From Portulaca oleracea (Eukaryota > Streptophyta > Magnoliopsida > Caryophyllales > Portulacaceae), in assembly GCA_029582165.1 (NCBI GenBank), contig CM055875.1:3467001-3531000 (forward strand): a stretch of 64,000 nt of DNA, read 5' to 3'. Position 1 is the first letter of the stretch. Every line of letters begins with the position of its first letter. The position numbers and the translations under genes were made by a program. The notes beneath the pieces were generated by a model that did not search any database, was not told the origin of the DNA, and saw only the letters and a list, made by a program, of their open reading frames with translations. Shown piece by piece: positions 1-11,954 of the stretch.

Positions 1-1450
1 TTGACTGTAAATTTGTTTACACGTATACGACATGTGAATTGTAAATTAGCTTTGCAAGTTATTGTAAATTTGTTTTACATGACCCTAATATAGATGAGTT
101 TTGTATGTTGTAATTATTCGTATGAGTTATAGAATTAGTTTTATATATTTATGAATAATATGATATTGTTACGTTTAGAGTTAATATGAATATGTTGTCA
201 TATTAATTTACAATATTACATACAAAATATGTTTTGTAGGCTTTATATTAGATTTGTTCATATAGAGTTTGACTTCTAAGGCCTTTCAACTGTAAGATAG
301 TACATATGTAATTCAGTTTTACGTAGTAAACTTATAGATGTGTTCTATAATATATCACATGGATTATTTGATGTTTTATGATTTTGCTTTATAAATTATA
401 TGAAAATTTTCAAATAATTATGTGGCCTAAAGAGTTGTAGTTCAGTGTTACAAGTTATGACATTATGAGTGCATGATATTATTATAAATTTGTTTTATAA
501 TATGAGTTAGTCTTATATCTTACATGAATATGTTTCATGTATAAGCAATTGACTATAGATATAAATTTTTTTTTACGAGGTCTTGTAGTCATTCTTGCCA
601 TGTTCTTTATGTAAATTAGTTTTGCATAAAAGGGATAACTAATACAATTATACAAACTAGCTTTATGTAATTATTATGTAATTTTGTTTTACATATTTCT
701 AATTGATCAATTGGGACTTATAAAATGACAAGTGAAATTTCGTATGTGTTTTTGTATTACATAAAAGGTTATTGGAGACTAAGTTTGACTATGTGAATTT
801 GTTTTATATAACCTTATCTTAGTCAAGGATTATATAATTTTGTTCCATATGATCTAAAATCAATTAAAAGCAATGAAATTTTATTTTATGTACTTATTAT
901 ATGATTTTGTTTCATGCAATGTTAATTGATTAAGTTTGACATTGACTAAATGATATATAAATTCGTTTTACATATCATCCCTTGTAAATTTGTTCTACAT
1001 GGATTAATCAATTGAAAATTTTATGATATGTTGTGTAGTCATATCTTACTTGTCTGAGAGTGATATAGAAATTCGTTTTCTATATCCTATTGTGTAGATT
1101 CGTTTTACATAACGTAAATTTTTGTAGCTCCCACGTGTAAAGTAAGTTAGTTTTACTTGAATCAATTATGTTGGGATTCACCTATGAGTAAATGTCCCAC
1201 ATCGAAAAAGTAAGGAGAAAGCACATGATATATAAGTCAAGTGGGCTACTCCTCTTAACACCAATTGGTTTTAAGATGGAACCTCACTTAACTTGTGTAT
1301 CATGGGCCTTGGTTGAAGTGGGCTCACCCCTTGGATCTCCCCAACAAGGGACTCATGAATATTAGTTTAAACATGACAAGATATTAATCATACTTATATA
1401 AATAAGTTTTATGTAAGTCTAATATAATTTACTTCATGTACTAGATTAAT
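1..1450 (+). repeat. Array of short palindromes with shared spacer (retrotransposon 5' region?)
   Basis: AT-rich and without ORFs. About 20 short units follow one plan: an arm, a spacer resembling ATTTGTTTT or ATTCGTTTT, and the reverse complement of the arm. Clear cases: 64-78, 332-350, 481-501, 522-540, 952-976, 1062-1086 and 1392-1418. The arms differ between units but stay paired within each. At 1194-1340 there is TGTCCCACATCG... then CCAATTGGTTTTAAGATGG, sequence of a kind common in plant Copia LTRs and leaders. With gag downstream, this is probably the 5' LTR/leader of the decayed Copia element, but its start lies outside the window. Confidence 0.5.
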
Positions 1451-1740
1451 GTCAAGTTGTGTGTGTATCCGCTATATGCATAACAACTTCTGAATACGTT
1501 TCAAAGATTGATCTATCTTCGTGATAATAAACAACATATGGTTATTTTGTTTAACAATATGACCCATGTAGATGTGTTTCTTTATGGAAAAGTTTGATAA
1601 TTAAATTTAAAAGGTTTCTAGTTTATGTAGCTTGCGATGATTATGAGCCTAGCGTATTTTTCGAACGAGCGATATGAATGATGAAATTTTTGATAATTTA
1701 ATTATTAAAAATGTGCCTAAATTCTTATGTTCTTTGTAGA

Positions 1741-2340
1741 CATAGAACTTGTGTTGGCTAATGAGCTAACCACCATTGAGATATTAGACGACACCAACTT
1801 TATCATATGGTACTGAAAGCTAAGGCCTTTTCTGGTACAAAGTGATGCGTTAGATCACTTAACATGTGTCATGAATTTCCCATTAAGGATGAACCAACTA
1901 CTATGAAAAGAAGGTAGCATATTAGAAGTGTTTTGTGAAAGATGCTTCTGTACTCTCTATGATGTGTAGCTATGTGCACCTTGATCGTCAGAGAGATTTT
2001 GAGGTCGCCATCACCGAAAAGGATATGTGAGGCATGCTAAGATACAAATATAGCAAGCAACTTCGAACTTTGTGTATGAAGTGGCTTATGTACTATATTG
2101 AATCTAATCAAAGTGTATATGAACACTTACCAATCATGACTAACATGATTGAAGTCCTCAAAGCTACTAGAAGAAATCTATGATAAGCAACAAATCTCAA
2201 ATGTGTTGAGAGCTCTCCCAAAAGACAGTGGTTATTTTATGAATTTTAAGCTTAGGATACTTCATCATGAGGATGTAAGGACCTTTGCTAAGATTTGCAA
2301 AGGTTTCAAAATAGTTGAGTCTCTCCAAAACGAAATTTGA
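1741..2340 (+). pseudogene. Degenerate Copia gag
   Basis: Conceptual reading around 1765 gives LDDTNFIIWY, a stop, then KLRPFLVQSDALDH, matching the L-D-x-x-N-F-x-x-W start of plant Copia gag proteins. The 63-codon open piece 2149-2340 reads ISNVLRALPKDSGYF and later HHEDVRTFAKICKGF, the later part of the same domain. Several stops and frame changes make it non-functional. Confidence 0.6.
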
Positions 2341-4535
2341 TACATCGTAAGCATATGGTGAACCACAACTGACTTTGGTCGTGTTGTGAACTCTATAGCT
2401 TAAGTGGCTTATCTGGAACATCGTTAAAATTTCCTATTGTACCTAGGGTACCATGCAATAATTTAAATTTTGTCTTTGAATTCTTTAATGGACCCTTTTT
2501 AGAATGACATTTTGTTTGTCTTATCTTGTGAAATTGGTTCATTCATCTCAAAATTAATACATTGTCAAATGTTAGATTCATATGTTGATTCTATTCATGT
2601 ATGATTAAAGTTTTCCTTCCTTAAACTAACCCATAAAAGTTATGTTTCTATGTGTAACCAATTAGGCAATTTGGAAGTCCTTTTGTTGGCTTTAAGGACT
2701 CATGATTCTTGAGAAGTAAAGTTTCACTTTAGTTAGTTTAAGTGTTATTGTGGCATTCCACATACGTTAGTAGTTACCGTCAAGAGATATGGGTATGTGT
2801 ACTCGTAATCAATAGTTGGAAAGTACACATTGATGTGTTCATTTACTTTGTGGTAAAGTACTTTCTTAGTAAAGGGTTTGACTCCTTTATAATGGATGGT
2901 AATTTACGAACCTTGTGATATGTTCAAAGAGTTCAAGTATACATTGACTATTTACGATTCTTCACATCCCACAATATATCAGTATTGAGGAATGTCGCAA
3001 ACGTATGTCAATTAATCTAAGATGATTTGAGTAGTTATCTTACTTGGTTAAATATGGAGATGTTTTACTAAACTATGCCAATGGGCAAATTTGAGGAATA
3101 TCAGGATTTTCTAATATAAAGCTTTAAACTTATTATGTGAGAGCTATACATGATATTTGGAAGGTGAAAATTGAGTAATGTCTCAATACAAATGTTATGA
3201 AGTTTTGTTTTGCAACATCAGTTCAAGTTAGATTAGTAGATAACTTGGGGATTTTCCATCTCAAAAGCATCAAGAATCTTACTACACTATCTTTGTGATG
3301 AAGTAATATTCATATTCTTGATGCACAAAGACAATGCCTTTGGGTTTGAGTGGTGGTTACTTGGATATGTCTAAGTCTTGCTCAAAGATGTGCTTTACAA
3401 AACCTATGTGGGAAAAAACATGTCATAGATCAGTGTGTGTAATCAGTAAGTGTTATTGATTAATGAAACACATGTTGAAACATACTAGAACTCGTTTTGA
3501 GATATGCTCTCAACTCTTAAGGTAAGTCCTTTAAAGAGGGTTCAAGTTGTTGTATGCATGTATCGCATATTAAATGGACATGTTTTAAATTAAATGCACT
3601 CTTCTGGTATCAAGAATAATGTTTCTTTTCCTTAAAGTGTTAATTACATTTTATGGTTGTCTAAATTAGGCACATTAAATGTCACTAGGCTTCTGATTAT
3701 CTAATCGCATAGATAATCATCCCTAATGCTTGAGTAGTGGATAAGATGAGGCTGAATCATTTTGGTACTAGGTGTACAATATTGATTATATTTATAATTA
3801 GAAAGTATGAAAAATAGCCGCATTGATAAGTCTAAGATGAGATTTTAGTAATCGAATATAATGCAACCTTATATTGAAGCCTTAAGCCGGTTCTCAAGAG
3901 TAATTAGGTTACGTTGTGCACGTTGATCTAGCTAAATGAGTTAGTTTTTGAGGTAAAGCTAGACTCATGATCCGCATGGCATAAAGGAAAGTGACAAACT
4001 CACCTTAGTGGAAGTTATGCCATGACACAAATTTCATATTGTGTGTGCTAAAAGTCGATCAAGTGGAGTGACAAGTGATTCCCTTCACTGTCACTATGTG
4101 ATCCACGTAGACTTAGTTGTGTAGCTATACAATTCCCTTAGGCTTAGTGCTATGGCATGAAATCTGAGTTGGATGATGCTACTTTAGTGTGCACTCCAAG
4201 GGCTATAGATGTATCCAGTCCAGCGGAACACACTAGGAAAGCAATGGTACTGAGATGTAATGCATTGAGTAGCTAAGGAAAATCGTTCCATATTCACCAT
4301 ATCAGCCCGGGCGATAATATTGAGAGTATAATCATTTGATATATCAGGCATAGAGGGACTTTGTATGCCATTGGTGATATCTTGGATGGTTTAGGGCATT
4401 GTCAGTTTCTTTGAAAGTGTTATGTTAGTCAGATGGTGATTTGATATAACACTACCTGTTACTGTTGATCGCACACCCCATTCCTCATATGAGACGAGAG
4501 AAGCACTATGAGATTAGAATTTTTCTGTTCGGCTT
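2341..4535 (+). mobile_element. Decayed internal region of the Copia element
   Basis: No open frame of useful length. It lies between the gag relic and a polypurine tract plus LTR in the same orientation, so it should be what remains of pol; at about 2.2 kb it is shorter than an intact Copia pol and must be deleted. I could not recognise integrase, reverse transcriptase or RNase H motifs. Confidence 0.4.
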
Positions 4536-4981
4536 ACGTGGCCGAGTGGGAGCTGTTGGTAAATTAACGGTCACTTAGTTAATTATTAGTTAATTAATTA
4601 AATAGGCTTAATTTATCTAGAATACAGTTTCCAGATAATAAAGAATCATAAACAGACTAGGAATAAGACTTCCTATCTGATTAGGATTCCTACTAGGTGT
4701 TTGTGTATGTCTCTAAGACTAACCTATAAATATATACCTATGTGGTACATACCAGGCACGTGTAACAACAACATATCTAATCTATTCTCTCTCGGGTAAA
4801 CCACCATCGAAGGTAAGAGGATTTGGGGTGTGAATATACTGGTGACTCCGTAATTGGTAGCCACCATTCCGAGGCGTTGCCCTGAAGGACTCAAGAAAGG
4901 AGATTGCAATATTCGTGGGACAAGATTCGGCAATACGATCCTAATCGCTTCCGCACTAAGGTATTTCGATTCCACTCTACA
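4536..4981 (+). mobile_element. Copia polypurine tract and 3' LTR
   Basis: GAGTGGGAGC directly before TGTTGGTAAATTAACGG is the usual polypurine tract/LTR start of plant Copia elements. The LTR (about 4552-4981) has a TATA-like ACCTATAAATATATACC at 4720-4736 and ends ...CTCTACA. A target duplication could not be tested because the 5' end is missing. Confidence 0.55.
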
Positions 4982-5160
4982 ATAACCAAATCAAATTGAT
5001 TAGTATCCATAGTTGTGATGGATTAATTTAAATATCACCATAATGATCAATTTATATCTTGCTTCTATTAGCCATATTGATTTGTTTATCTAATCTTTCT
5101 GTCTTGCATCAAAATAATATTAATTATAATATTAAGAGTTACTCAACAAATATACTCAAC

Positions 5161-5328
5161 CTTTATATTTAGGTGATATTAATGTACCGAAACTAACTTA
5201 AAATAGTAAAGTTTCATTACATTAATAACACCTAAATATAAAATCAGCTATATTGATATCCAATTTTAAAGGTCGGTATATTAGAATCCAATACCACCAA
5301 AAGTCAGTATATTACGATATGATAATCC
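5161..5328. mobile_element. MULE-type MITE fragment (GGATT...TAATATAC family)
   Basis: An imperfect inverted repeat (5161-5186 with 5218-5242, core TTTATATTTAGGTG / CACCTAAATATAAA) continues rightward into a terminal segment ending GATAATCC. That segment resembles the right arm of the complete element at 25135-25499. The outer left arm is missing. Confidence 0.5.
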
Positions 5329-6308
5329 TTTTTCCTTTATAATGATCCATCCTGACATGGTATACTTAGTTAATATTGAAGACGAGTTATAGATTTTTGT
5401 CTATATGCAAACCTAATAAGAAACTCATTTTCATTTGCATAAACATCGACTCTACGCCTATAGAGTATAGACTCAAGTACAAGCTCCACTAGCATATCGC
5501 ACTTCTATATTTATATCTACATATAAATTTGTATCTACAAGCTCAACAAAAAACACCCATTGCAATGCTAATATCAATCGCAAAGAGGTATGACAGTACA
5601 GATGATCGATAAGATCGATCTCTATTATATTGTCACAAACTAGCAATTGATAACAATCGACTGCTAGTAGCCACATTAGAGATCGATAACCATCGATTGC
5701 TTGATGTATATATTTAGATAAGTATCAATTAATTGCCACACTAACATAAAATATGTATTTTAAATGTATACTGCCATATATTAATATTCTTATATTATGA
5801 TTCATTATATAACTTCTAATCTTATATTTATACACTTTGGAAACATTTTTTTTATATTAACTTTTTATGTTCAAAATTCTATATTTATATACTTTTAACT
5901 ATTTATTTCTTTTATATTTTTTTTATATATAAAATTTATAGGCATAATTCTAAATTTAATATTAATACACATTTTAAGTATTATTTATTTTATATTAATT
6001 TTTTTAATATATAAATTCACTAAAGGAAAATTAGATTCTAATAATCCCTAGTTTTAGCTTTTGCATACCAATAATCCCCACTTATTTTTTGTGTGTTTTG
6101 GTAGGTAAAAAAAATGTAATTTGATGGGACACCACTGAGTATATATCCTAAATATCATAGATTGTGACTTGCTTTTGATTCAAAACTTAGAACAACATTT
6201 CCCCAAAGTTTTTAATGAATTTACAATGTTTGTCCCAATTTTTTTTCAATTTTTTCACTTTTATTCCTTAAAAAAATCATTAATAATTGTTTGGATTCTC
6301 ATAAGAAT
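5329..6308. other. AT-rich spacer, nothing recognised
   Basis: Mostly AT-rich, with long T and A runs near 5850-6330 and no credible ORF on either strand. No RNA gene or repeat boundary seen. Confidence 0.5.
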
Positions 6309-6344
6309 AATTAAAATTTTTTTTTGATGTGAAAGAACTTTTTA

Positions 6345-9300
6345 TTACTCATTCTCAAAATTGCATCGATCATCACAAACCAGATCACAGATAGTATCTG
6401 GTCCCCCTTCTTCCCACACTCTCCTCCCTAGAACATAAGGTTGTAGGTGGGCTAAGGCATGAGCCACCTTGTTTCCCTCTCTGCGAACATGGGAAAAAAC
6501 ACAGTAACTAAAATTTCCTGCCAACTCTAAAATTTCATAAATAAAAAAACCTAAGGTAGAATTTGGAATACTTCTCCTCTTCAGTTTTGCTATAACAGCT
6601 AAGCAATCTCCTTCAACAATTATAGCTTCCATGTGGTGCTCTCGAGCCAATTGAAAGGCCAGTATGCATGCATTAGCCTCGCTTATTTCCGCATCTCTCC
6701 CTCCACATTTTTGCTCCACTCCCATAAAAGTTACTATACCCTTATCGTCCCGAGCTACCGCCGCATTGCCCCATCCCCACTCACCAAGCTTCGCACCATC
6801 AAAGTTAATCTTCACTATACCCGGCGGTGGTGGCTTCCACCGAGATTCCAGTATAGCTCTGCTCCCCGTTTTCATCCTCGCTGTTTGATACTCTCGGATC
6901 AACTCTTTTGCTTGCATAATAATGGCTCCCGGCTGTCTTGTTCGGCTTCCATGCAGTAAGTGATTCCTGTCGTTCCAGTTCGCCCAGAGGACCCCAACAG
7001 CGAATTCTAACAACTCATCCGGCAGCTCCCAAATTTTTTGAAGGGCTTCCTGAAAGTCAGGGGTTCTCGGCTTCCATATATCCTCCGGTAAACCACTCAT
7101 CCTCCAGATTGCTCGTGCTCTTCTGCAGAAAAATAACGCATGCACCTCTGATTCCGGATATATGTTGCACACTTTACATATTGGTTCCATTAACCGTACT
7201 CTTACGACTAGCCCCTCCCCTGTTGGTAACGCACCCACAACAACCCTCCACACAAACATCTTTATTTTCGGCGGCAGATTAAGTGACCAGGCTCTCTTCC
7301 AGAATTTCTTTTTGATTTTCGGGCTGCTAGTAGACGCCTCTCCTTGGATCTTCCATTCTCTTATCATTCGATATGCCGATTTAACCGAGAGGTGCCCGTC
7401 AGATGCATAATGCCAAGTAATCTTATCGCTTGGCCAAGAGGTAGATAAAGGGATTGATTTTATCACTTCGGCATCCACATCCACAAATATATTGTCAATC
7501 ATTTTTGTTCTCCATGTTGCCATTTAAGTGATCAATGAGATCACCCACACGCAACAAAGCAAGGTCTTCCCTCCGTGGGGTGATCACTCTAAACGTGGTC
7601 GGTCTGGGTAACCAGCTAGACTCCCAAATATTCAATGCGAAACCATCACCAACAACCCATCTAGCTCCTTTTTTACTGACCCACAATACACTGCAAGGAC
7701 TTCTCCAGGTGAAGCTGGCGGTCGATGTCGCTTGGGCATCCAGAATACCCACCAAGGGGAAGTATTTGGCTTTCAAAATTTTGTATGCAAGGGAACCCTT
7801 GTTGTGCATAAGTCTCCAAACTTGTCTCGCTAGTAGTGCATCGTTGAAATCATTAAGATCCCGGAAGCCAAGGCCTCCATCGTCTTTGGGAGTACACAAC
7901 TTCCTTTTATTCACCCAGTGTATCCGCCACCTCGCCTCCTTTGCCCCCCACCAATACCTGTTGATTGTCGCCTGAATGTTGTCACTGAACGAACTAGGTA
8001 GCTTGAAAACACTCATCGCGTGTGTGGGAATCGCCTGGGCCACTGCCTTTATAAGGATTTCTTTCCCGGCCCACGACAAGTTCCTCCCAAGCCACCCTTT
8101 CACTCGCTTAACAACTCTATCTTTTATACCGACAAAAGCTTTCCTCTTCGAACGCCCTACATAAGTGGGTAGTCCAAGGTATTTCTCATGGGATAGAACC
8201 TCCTTCATATCTAAAATAATAAGGACTTCATCTCTCCTTTGGCGTGGAACACCTTTGATGAAAACAACACATGATTTTTCGTAGTTGATTTTTTGCCCCG
8301 ACGCACCCACATATTATTGAAGCAGCTCCTTAAGTGTTTGGGCCTGCAACGTTACAGCCCTCGCAAAGCACAGAGAGTCGCCCGTGAATAACAAGTGTGA
8401 GACCGCAGGGGCCCCGTGGCACACTCTATATCCTGTGACTTTGTGATTTCTAACTGCATCTACAAACAGGCTAGATAAAGCTTCAGTCACGAACAAAAAT
8501 AAATATGGAGAAATCGGATCACCTTGTCGTAAACCTCTGCTAGGTTTCACATAACCGCATGGTTCACCGTTTATTATGAAGGAAAACGATGTCGTTTCTA
8601 CACATCCCATTACTAACTTGACCCAATCTCCCCTGAATCCCATCTTCAACATAACCCGTTCGAGGAATTTCCACTCTACCCTATCGTATGCCTTAGCCAT
8701 ATCGAGCTTGACGGCCATACTACCATTCTTTGCTTGACTTCCCTTCATAGCGTGAAAGATCTCGAACACTATCAGAATGTTATCGGTTACAAGCCGCTCC
8801 GGGGTAAAAGCACTCTGGTTAAGCGAGATGATCTCCGGCAATATTACTTTTAGGCGGTTGGTGATGACTTTTGTGACCAGTTTATAGCTTACATTGCATA
8901 GGCTAATTGGCCGAAAATCCTTCACCTCTTCCGGGTTGCTCTTTTTCGGGATCAAAACCAAGTGGGTGTGATTCATGGTTTCCGAAATTGTATGTCCGTT
9001 CAATATTGCCAGAACTGCTTCCGTGACATCCTTACGCACTATCTCCCAGTATTTATGATAGAAAAACGGATTTAGACCGTCTGGACCGGGAGCTTTGCTA
9101 GGACTCATTGCCATTAATGCCTCGTAGATTTCCTCCTTTGAATATGGCCTGCACAAGACATCATTCATGGCTCCTATTACTCGGGTCTCTACCAACTCAA
9201 TGATGCTTTCCGCGTTGTGTGAGCCCTCAGACTTGAATAACAGAGAAAAATAATCAGTAATGATATCCTTGAGCTCCTGCTGTTGAGTGCACATCCTCCC

Positions 9301-10428
9301 CGAACTGTCCCTCAACCCATCAATAGTGTTGGTTTTTTTTCTTTCGTTCGCCCTTTGATGGAACCAGCTCGAGTTGTTGTCCCCATGAGTGATGTATTGT
9401 ACTCTAGAGCGCTGCCACCACATCATTTCCTCCTTACTACGCCACTGTCATAACTCCTTTAATATCTCATGTCGTTGCGCTAGATTCACTGTTGTTTGGA
9501 GCCTTGTGGTAAGCACCCTAATCTCTCGCTGCACGTTCCCAAATTCATTAACATTCCATTCATTCAAAGCAACCATACAATCATCAATTTTCCGCAAGCA
9601 TCTACTAATATTGTTTCCAAGATCATGCCTCTGCCAGGCATTTTTAATTACTTCCTCGCAACGCTCATTCATTGTCCACATAATTTCAAACCTTCTCCTC
9701 CTCGTTCTTCGTTTACCATGATCAGTATTGAAGCATTTAAGAATAATAGGGAGATGGTCGGAGATGTCATCATTAACGTGGATAACTTTCGCATCCGGAA
9801 ACATTCCCATCCATTCTCCTTGAGCACAGAACCGGTCTAAAACCTCCTCCACAAAATTCACTCCCTTCTGGCCATTCCACCAAGTAAACTTGTACCCCAC
9901 GGCATCAAAGTCCATCAGACCACAGTCCTCAAGCGCCGACCTAAATGCTTCCAGCACCCTATCCGACTTTAAAGGTCCCCCTTTCTTCTCAAAGTGGTAC
10001 AAAATCTCATTTAGATCCCCTCCAATTAGCCATGGTAAGTCCGAGTGTAGTTTCAAGTCAAGGAGTAAATCACAAGTCTTCAATTTGTTTGCGGTCTCAG
10101 GGTGACCGTATATACCAGTGAATCTCCATTCTTCAGTCCTATTTTTCTAACGAACTTTCGCATCTATGTGATTTTGGGATGTAGATAATACATTCACGTC
10201 GATCCCCTCCTTCCACCACAAAGTTAGACCTCCCGCCCGCCCTCTACAGTCCACTGAGGTTCCACAGAACCCTTCAAATTTTGATAGCACATCCACCATC
10301 TCTCTAGCACTGAGTTCGGTCTCCGAGAGAAAAACCAAACTGGGCTTAGTAGACCCCAGAAGTCGCCAGAGGTCCTTTACTGCGTCAGGGTTGCCCAGGC
10401 CCCGACAGTTGAGACTGAGGATACTCAT
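6345..10428 (-). pseudogene. LINE ORF2 (endonuclease, reverse transcriptase, RNase H), disrupted
   Basis: Starts MSILSLNCRGLGNPDAVKD (APE-like endonuclease) and runs in one frame to about 7510 except for stops TAG 10147, TGA 9448 and TAA 8314. A frameshift lies at about 7500-7520, after which the frame runs to TAA at 6345. Reverse-transcriptase blocks: SKAPGPDGLNPFF, KAYDRVEWKFLERV, GLRQGDPISPYLF. The catalytic box, normally F-A-D-D, reads FTGD, so the first aspartate is lost. The zf-RVT region spans about 7000-7400, and the RNase H domain starts VKINFDGAKLGEWGWGNAA with later VEGDCLAVIAKL. Not able to support its own mobility. Confidence 0.88.
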
Positions 10429-11483
10429 GGTTCCCGGCGGGGCTGTTTTGCAGCCTCCGCCTCTTTGATTATTGGTTGATGGTTACTCGTTTGTCGTTTT
10501 CCAGATTTCAGACTTCCGACTCTTGCCTGGTACCCACCCTCCCCATCGGGTGACTTCCTCTTAAAAAGTTCCGAGCTTGTATCCACCATGTCTGTGTCCT
10601 CCTCAGGATATTGTTGTCTAGTGAGTGTATTACTAGTATCCTCCAAGCGAAGCTTCTTCCTTGCTTTAATTTCTTTTGCTTCTTTAAAAGCTAGTAAGAG
10701 CTTCTTCTCTTCTTCCTTCTCTAACTCCCTTCCCCTGCGTTTGCTCTTCAATGGTGACGCTTTTAAGTCGAGGTTGTATGGTAGGCCGCTCTCACCAGTT
10801 TCTTCATCATATGCCTCACAGCCTTTGTGGATGTGACCCAACCTTCCACATTCAAAGCAATATTCACCAAGCTTCACGTATTTGATATTAAACCACATAT
10901 GCTTTCCTGCAATCTTCACCTTAATCCCTCTTCTTAGTGGCTTATTTAGATCAATGTCTACACAGAAGTTCAAAGACTTGTCAATTACGGTCAGGTTACT
11001 ATCGTCAGTGCATACAAACTTTCCCATCGAATTTGCCAGCGACTCCGCAAACTTCTTCGTCTGTTTCAATCCCGGCACGTCGTAAACCTTAACCCAAAAC
11101 CGAACCGTATCGAAAACTACTTCTGAGTATTTCTCAACACCAGACAATTCTTTGAGTAACAGCGTGTGCCCATCAAAAGTCCACGGTCCTTCCATGAGCA
11201 CAAACATCTTGTCCGCCCTCGAGCAGAACTGGAATATAAATAGGTTTTTATCGAGTTCTTTGATGATCATCCCTTTCTCCGGCTTCCAGATGTTCTTGAG
11301 AGTAGCCTTCATTGCCCCAACATTGAATGCGCGTTTTGTATGAAGTTTCCCAATCTGGCTTAGGGCAATCTGTTCCGCTTTCTCAACGTCCTCTTCGTCA
11401 TCACATTCTACCACAATTTCTTCCTCCTTCGTCAGACGCAGTCCATCTAGCATCACTTCCAAATCCTCAGCCATCGTCGTCAA
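10425..11483 (-). CDS. LINE ORF1 (DUF4283 and CCHC zinc knuckle, RNA-binding)
   Basis: An intact 352-residue frame. The N-terminal half matches the DUF4283 type (WKPEKGMIIKELDKNLFIFQ, then GPWTFDGHTLLL). The zinc knuckle CFECGRLGHIHKGC follows at about residues 210-223, then a charged Lys/Glu-rich tail. Known role: nucleic-acid-binding protein that packages LINE RNA. The stop codon overlaps the ORF2 start (ATGA at 10425-10428), which suggests termination-reinitiation for ORF2. This is a transposon protein, not a host gene. Confidence 0.85.
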   Translation of the reverse strand: MTTMAEDLEVMLDGLRLTKEEEIVVECDDEEDVEKAEQIALSQIGKLHTKRAFNVGAMKATLKNIWKPEKGMIIKELDKNLFIFQFCSRADKMFVLMEGPWTFDGHTLLLKELSGVEKYSEVVFDTVRFWVKVYDVPGLKQTKKFAESLANSMGKFVCTDDSNLTVIDKSLNFCVDIDLNKPLRRGIKVKIAGKHMWFNIKYVKLGEYCFECGRLGHIHKGCEAYDEETGESGLPYNLDLKASPLKSKRRGRELEKEEEKKLLLAFKEAKEIKARKKLRLEDTSNTLTRQQYPEEDTDMVDTSSELFKRKSPDGEGGYQARVGSLKSGKRQTSNHQPIIKEAEAAKQPRREP

Positions 11484-11584
11484 CCTGTCTACCAGAATTC
11501 CAACGTACCCCTACCGCCGGTGACGCAGGGAGAAAACTCCGCACTAACCCCTAACAGCCGTCGCCTTTTAGGGTTTAATTAAAA

Positions 11585-11868
11585 AATTATTTTAGTAATT
11601 ACACTTTATAATCTTGTTGGGGGGTAAAAATGAAAGAATAAAAACAAATGTGGTAGGAATAAAAAATTGAAAGCATGTAGATGTAAATTTATAAATTTTT
11701 AATTTCTAAAACCATCAGAATACAAAAAATAAAAGAAATTGAGATACAAAAGCTAAAAATAAAAATTTATTAAAATTGAATTTTCCATTACAGAACCGGT
11801 GGTCGGAGGAGCAGAAAGAAGGTGGTGCTTTTTGTCAGTGCTGTAGGCTTTCAAGTTCCATCCATCCA
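11585..11868 (+). promoter_or_regulatory. Short 5' flank / probable 5' UTR of NUDT3
   Basis: Only about 285 bp separate the NUDT3 start codon from the 5' end of the opposing LINE. The left two thirds are very AT-rich; the right third (11795-11868) is mixed-composition sequence that looks like 5' UTR. I see no convincing TATA box at a normal distance. Either the promoter lies in this stub or transcription starts in or beyond the LINE. Confidence 0.35.
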
Positions 11869-11954
11869 ATGGCTGCTCCTCCACTCGTACAGCAAGAAGA
11901 GTACCTCGACGTCCTTACCAATTCCGGCCACAAAACCGGCCTTCGTAAACCCAG
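11869..11954 (+). CDS. NUDT3: NUDT3 exon 1 (residues 1-29)
   Basis: Starts MAAPPLVQQEEYLDVL and ends in the AG of an Arg codon completed by exon 2; donor GTTCTT. The frame is open upstream to another ATG at 11776 (31 codons earlier), but the family normally begins close to this short MAxxP-type N-terminus, so 11869 is preferred. Confidence 0.88.

Larger units (their letters stand above)
6309..11584 (-). mobile_element. L1-type LINE, nearly full length
   Basis: On the - strand it reads: 5' UTR, ORF1 (10425-11483), ORF2 (10428 down to 6345), a short 3' UTR and an A9 tail (T9 at 6317-6325). TAATTAAAA occurs at both edges (6308-6316 and 11576-11584) and may be the target duplication, though the sequence is simple. 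Domain order is DUF4283/zinc-knuckle ORF1, then endonuclease, reverse transcriptase, zf-RVT and RNase H, as in plant L1 elements. ORF2 is damaged but recent-looking. Confidence 0.9.

Noticed and set aside
6633..7975. Several + strand open frames opposite LINE ORF2
   Set aside because: Shadows of the conserved - strand coding sequence.
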